From: Clostridia bacterium | GTDB lineage: Bacteria; Bacillota; Clostridia; Oscillospirales; Acutalibacteraceae | Assembly: GCA_900770165.1 (NCBI GenBank) | Contig: CAAGJJ010000055.1 | Coordinates: forward strand, 81,773 to 145,772 | Reading direction: 5' to 3' | DNA: 64,000 nt | Shown here: positions 60,761-64,000 of the stretch, one piece after another | How positions within the stretch are numbered: position 1 is the first letter of the stretch | How the letters are laid out: every line of letters starts with the position of its first letter | The notes under the pieces: model-generated | Told to the model about the DNA's origin: nothing | What the model saw: the letters and a program-made list of their open reading frames with translations, nothing else | The model's database searches: none | Translations under genes and position numbers: made by a program

Positions 60761-63214
60761 TTGACAACAGCAAAATTAAAGCTTGATACATGGCATAAAA
60801 ACTGTGTTGTAGTGAGCGCAAGTCAAGGTGAAGTGAATGCTAGATTTTTAGAAATAACTTTAGTAGACGGTGGCGAACCTCTTAATTTAGAGGGAAGCAC
60901 CGTTTTAATTTACACCGAAAAACCTGATAAAAACGTGATTTTTAACAACTGCAAAATTGAAAATGCAGAAAAGGGAATTGTTTCGGTTGGATTGACATCT
61001 CAGATGTCAGTTTTGAGTGGAAAGTTAGATTGTGAAATTCACATAATTAATCGGGAGAAAAGCACATTAAAAATTTTAGGTCTTCAAATCAGAGTTATGC
61101 CTTGTGCTAATTCAGACAGCGCAGTCGAAAGCGCATCTGAATTCACAGTTTTATCCGATGCCATTGAACAGACTCTTGAAATTATGGATCAATATTCAGA
61201 AGAGAATATTATGGGCAAAATTAAGTCCATGGACGGTGCAGGAAGTGGATTAGACGCTGATTTATTAGATGGTAAACATGGAAGCGAATATGCGACAAAG
61301 GTACAAGGAACAAAGGCAGACTCGGCGATTCAAGGTGTTCAAGGCAACGGAACGACAATCACGCCGAACGCTAATAAAGTTGTTAATGTAACGCCTTCCA
61401 ACATTGGGGCTGTGCCGAATACAAGAAAAGTAAACAACAAAGCATTATCCGCAGATATTACTCTCACACCAAGCGATATAGGCGCAGCGGCTTCCAGCCA
61501 TGGAAACCATGTGCCAACAACGCAAACGGCCGATAACAAAGTTTTTCTAAGAAACGATAACTCATGGCAGACTGTAACTCCTGCAAACATTGGAGCTGTA
61601 CCAACTACAAGAAAAGTAAACAACAAAGCGTTGTCAGCAGATATTACCCTGTCTTATTCAGACGTTGGAGCCGCAAATGAACAGCACAATCATTCTGCAG
61701 ATGAAATAAGTTCCGGAACTCTACCAATTGAGAGAGGTGGAACAAATGCAAGTACGTCCACTCAGGCTTTAGAAAATCTAGGTGGAGTGCCTAAGACACG
61801 GACGGTAAATAACAAAGCTTTATCAAGTGATATTTCATTGACGGCTAGTGATGTAGGAGCTTCAGCGAGTGGGCATTCACATGCTTTTAGCACTCTAACT
61901 TCAAAGCCCACAACTCTTAGCGGATATGGAATTACAGACGCGGTTCCAGCCACTAGAAAAGTGAATAACAAAGCTCTATCAAGTGATATTTCTCTAACGG
62001 CCAGCGATGTTGGTGCTGCAGCAAGTGGGCACTCACACGCTTTTAGTACTCTCACCTCAAAACCAACAACACTCTCAGGTTACGGCATCACAGATGCAGT
62101 GCCAAACACTAGAAAAGTGAACAACAAAGCTCTATCAAGTGATATTTCATTGACAGCTAGTGATGTTGGAGCAGCAACTACGGCACAGGGTACTAAGGCA
62201 GATAGTGCACTTCAAGGGGTAAAGGTAAATGGAACGTTAGTAACACCAGACTCTAACAAAACCGTAAATATTGATGCGACATCAATAAATGCTGCCACAC
62301 CTGAACAAGGAGCCAAGGCTGATTCAGCGATTCAAGGAATACAGGGTAATGGAACAACAATTACACCAAACGCAAATAAAATTGTTAACGTTACACCTTC
62401 AAATATCGGAGCTGTTCCGACAAGTAGGACAGTAAATGGCAAAGCCCTATCAAGCAATATATCACTTACTGCAAGTGATGTCGGAGCAGCACCATATGAA
62501 GTAAAATCATCAACCGATTTTAACGACATGACAACGCCTGGTATATATACAATGAAAAGTTCATCTACAAATTCACCGTCAGGTAGTTACAATGGATTAA
62601 TTGTGTTGAAATCCGACAATGGAAACTATGTAGAACAAATAGCTGTGAAGGAAGGAACCGCACAAATTTATTTGAGATATTTAAGTGGAAGTACATGGAG
62701 TGCATGGAAACAGCTTGCTCTTTTAGAGCATACACATTCAAGTAGTGACATAACTTCAGGAATTCTTCCTATATCGAGAGGTGGAACTGGTGCAACGTCA
62801 GCAAGTGCAGCTTTAAGCAATTTAGGAGTTACAATTTCATCCGGGACATGGACGCCGACTCTTTTATCAAGAAATGGAACGAACCCCACATACTCTACAT
62901 ACTACAAATATGCTATGTACTACAGAATCAATAATTTAGTCTATGTGACTTTTCATATGAAAGTAAATATCAGCAATCAAGGTACTGATTACGCTTGTAT
63001 CAGAGGATTACCTTTTGCAGCAGCTGACAATATGGATGGGCAAGGGTTGGCAATTCATGAATGTTATGGAGGGTTAGATTACTATCCAGCAAGTGCAAAT
63101 ATTTCGGATTCTTCCTCAGTAATATGTATTCAAAATTCTGGAGGAGAGCGTGCTTTGCAATGGCGCACAGGTGACACTTGGATAGGTTTTTCTGGGTGTT
63201 ATATAAAGGCATAA
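60761..63214 (+). CDS. Receptor-binding/baseplate upper protein with tandem repeats
   Basis: An 817-aa fibre-like protein. The N-terminal about 115 residues match BppU-type baseplate domains (ARFLEITLVDGGEPLNLEGS). Then come six copies of a VNNKALSSDISLTASDVGA-like motif, two of them in exact 52-residue tandem units, and a pyocin-knob-like region (DFNDMTTPGIYTM ... GSTWSAWKQL). The C-terminal region (YACIRGLPFAAADNMDGQ) is beta-rich and probably binds the host. TTG start with GGAGG upstream. Repeats suggest length variation. Confidence 0.88.
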   Translation: MTTAKLKLDTWHKNCVVVSASQGEVNARFLEITLVDGGEPLNLEGSTVLIYTEKPDKNVIFNNCKIENAEKGIVSVGLTSQMSVLSGKLDCEIHIINREKSTLKILGLQIRVMPCANSDSAVESASEFTVLSDAIEQTLEIMDQYSEENIMGKIKSMDGAGSGLDADLLDGKHGSEYATKVQGTKADSAIQGVQGNGTTITPNANKVVNVTPSNIGAVPNTRKVNNKALSADITLTPSDIGAAASSHGNHVPTTQTADNKVFLRNDNSWQTVTPANIGAVPTTRKVNNKALSADITLSYSDVGAANEQHNHSADEISSGTLPIERGGTNASTSTQALENLGGVPKTRTVNNKALSSDISLTASDVGASASGHSHAFSTLTSKPTTLSGYGITDAVPATRKVNNKALSSDISLTASDVGAAASGHSHAFSTLTSKPTTLSGYGITDAVPNTRKVNNKALSSDISLTASDVGAATTAQGTKADSALQGVKVNGTLVTPDSNKTVNIDATSINAATPEQGAKADSAIQGIQGNGTTITPNANKIVNVTPSNIGAVPTSRTVNGKALSSNISLTASDVGAAPYEVKSSTDFNDMTTPGIYTMKSSSTNSPSGSYNGLIVLKSDNGNYVEQIAVKEGTAQIYLRYLSGSTWSAWKQLALLEHTHSSSDITSGILPISRGGTGATSASAALSNLGVTISSGTWTPTLLSRNGTNPTYSTYYKYAMYYRINNLVYVTFHMKVNISNQGTDYACIRGLPFAAADNMDGQGLAIHECYGGLDYYPASANISDSSSVICIQNSGGERALQWRTGDTWIGFSGCYIKA
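61805..62116 (+). repeat. Two tandem 156-bp repeats in the receptor-binding gene
   Basis: The VNNKALS-coding segment recurs at 61805, 61961 and 62117, exactly 156 bases (52 codons) apart, and the intervening SHAFSTLTSKPTTLSGYGIT-coding DNA is nearly the same in both units. Weaker copies of the short motif are at about 61427, 61612 and 62431. Confidence 0.85.
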
Positions 63215-63237
63215 ATTTATAGATAAAGGAGAAATAA

Positions 63238-63519
63238 ATGATGATTAAACAAGAAATTTCATTAGACGAACTAGACATTTACAAAGTAAGCGTAGAAACA
63301 AAACAATTTGTCGAGGTGGACGGTGTATTATATCAGATTGGTACACCTCATCGGCGTGCCTATTCAAACAGTGCACAAGATAGAACCTTAATTGCAGAGG
63401 AACTAGCCGAACCCTATTTATCAGCTGTCATGGCTGTTTGGGGAGATAGCCCTACTATTTTCCCACCACCTGCGGTGGAGCATGTCGCGCACGAAGCTAA
63501 AACGCAGGAGTTAAATTAA
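63238..63519 (+). CDS. 93-aa protein between fibre and lysin
   Basis: A protein with KQFVEVDGVLYQIGTPHRRA, which may form a small beta domain, and a Pro-rich middle (DSPTIFPPPAVE). AAGGAG lies upstream of the ATG. There is no transmembrane segment, so it is not a typical holin. It is adjacent to the lysin gene; its role is unknown. Confidence 0.65.
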   Translation: MMIKQEISLDELDIYKVSVETKQFVEVDGVLYQIGTPHRRAYSNSAQDRTLIAEELAEPYLSAVMAVWGDSPTIFPPPAVEHVAHEAKTQELN

Positions 63520-63572
63520 TCTCACGCGTTTAAATCAAGGTGTAAAAACTAGATTCATGGAGGAAATAATAA

Positions 63573-64000
63573 ATGAATAAAAATGGAATAGATGTAAGCA
63601 CATGGCAAGGAGAAATTGACTGGAACAAAGTTAAAAATTCAGGAATAGAGTTCGCAATAATTCGCTCAGGCTGGGGATATTCCGGTGACGGAGAGATAGA
63701 TAAATATTTCATTCAAAACATAAGAAAAGCAAAAAACGCAGGAATTAAGGTTGGTGTATATCATTACAGTTATGCTACCTCAGTAGATAACGCGAAACAG
63801 GAAGCTAAATATTGTTTAGATATTGTAAAATCAGCTGGAGTTAAGCTAGATCTCCCCATTTATTTTGACATAGAAGACAACTCAATAGCCAACAAGCACG
63901 ATAGGGAAACAAGAACGCAAATGTGTATAAATTTTTGTTCAGAAATTGAAAAATCCGGCTATTGGGCCGGAGTTTATGCTAACTTAAACTGGTTTAATAA
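63573..64000 (+). CDS. GH25 lysozyme (endolysin), cut by the window edge
   Basis: The first 142 codons of a glycoside hydrolase family 25 endolysin, which hydrolyses peptidoglycan at N-acetylmuramic acid. Visible are NGIDVSTWQGEIDWNKVK (catalytic-face Asp7), FAIIRSGWGYSGDGEIDKYF, GVYHYSYAT and IYFDIED with the catalytic Asp99 and Glu101. GGAGG lies 9 bases before the ATG. The rest of the domain and any wall-binding domain lie to the right. Confidence 0.94.
   Translation, partial: MNKNGIDVSTWQGEIDWNKVKNSGIEFAIIRSGWGYSGDGEIDKYFIQNIRKAKNAGIKVGVYHYSYATSVDNAKQEAKYCLDIVKSAGVKLDLPIYFDIEDNSIANKHDRETRTQMCINFCSEIEKSGYWAGVYANLNWFN

Larger units (their letters stand above)
28932..64000 (+). mobile_element. 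HK97-type siphovirus prophage, right end outside the window
   Basis: From the tRNA-Pro 3' end to the window edge the genes are of phage type and, apart from two leftward accessory genes, run in one direction: regulators, DNA replication, HNH/terminase, portal, protease, capsid, connectors, tail, baseplate and GH25 lysin. The order is that of cos-type, HK97-fold siphoviruses of Firmicutes. Each structural gene appears intact, so the prophage could be inducible. No integrase, excisionase or holin is seen inside the window; they are expected to the right, before a second copy of the tRNA 3' end. Confidence 0.9.

Noticed and set aside
61339..62055. Leftward reading frames in the receptor-binding gene
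   Set aside because: They are mirror images of the repeat-coding DNA, with no start signals, and reflect the low-complexity repeats.
63238..63519. Holin
   Set aside because: The position before the lysin is suggestive, but the protein has no transmembrane segment.

Overview
The window is low-GC DNA from an anaerobic, endospore-forming member of the class Clostridia. Evidence: a tricistronic GerA-type germinant receptor, spoVT, an [FeFe]-hydrogenase-like protein, a rubrerythrin with an N-terminal rubredoxin domain beside a PerR-like regulator, and the order hprK - PHP phosphoesterase - murB - rapZ - whiA - dnaE - pfkA, which is typical of clostridial chromosomes. The sequence alone does not give me a family or species.

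Bases 1-28931 are chromosomal. A DUF421 gene fragment diverges from the ger operon (1-3922). Next comes the hprK-to-pfkA block (4049-13102), joining carbon catabolite control, cell-wall synthesis, amino-sugar control, replication and glycolysis. A leftward block follows (YqeG phosphatase, aroQ, M24 peptidase, efp, zinc-ribbon protein, 13539-16692), then rpsU, a small repressor and the RNase P RNA gene. After that lie a three-gene lipoprotein/permease/ATPase importer, spoVT, a phosphohexomutase, the hydrogenase-like protein, perR-rubrerythrin, an rRNA-type methyltransferase, hpf, and a tRNA-Pro(GGG) gene with its own promoter.

From the 3' end of the tRNA to the right edge runs an HK97-type siphovirus prophage, cut off inside its lysin gene. 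Its left end carries three phased GGGGTGTGCA repeats, an accessory/lysogeny segment (a 222-aa orphan, a SLOG-fold protein, an XRE regulator with two matched operators, and a PD-(D/E)XK/DUF5655 protein) and unusually elaborate non-coding DNA. A small sigma-like gene follows, and then the replication genes: SNF2 helicase, a Cys-cluster protein, family A DNA polymerase and a primase-helicase. After these come an iteron-like origin candidate, VRR-NUC, DUF1492, HNH, a probable cos region and TerS. A compact SAM synthetase and a ParB-domain DNA methyltransferase are inserted between TerS and TerL. The head and tail genes then run to the baseplate and the GH25 lysin. No integrase or holin is visible before the window ends.

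The least explained material is non-coding and lies at 30.0-32.8 kb: a ~95-nt structured RNA with promoter and U-tract, a ~320-nt promoter-to-terminator unit without a convincing ORF, and a leader that carries a 21-bp terminator hairpin and then a hairpin hiding the Shine-Dalgarno sequence of the sigma-like gene. The metK-methyltransferase insertion, the repeats beside the primase gene and an A-AAA-AAC frameshift site in the tail chaperone gene are the other main points. No searches were run; family names rest on motifs I could read.
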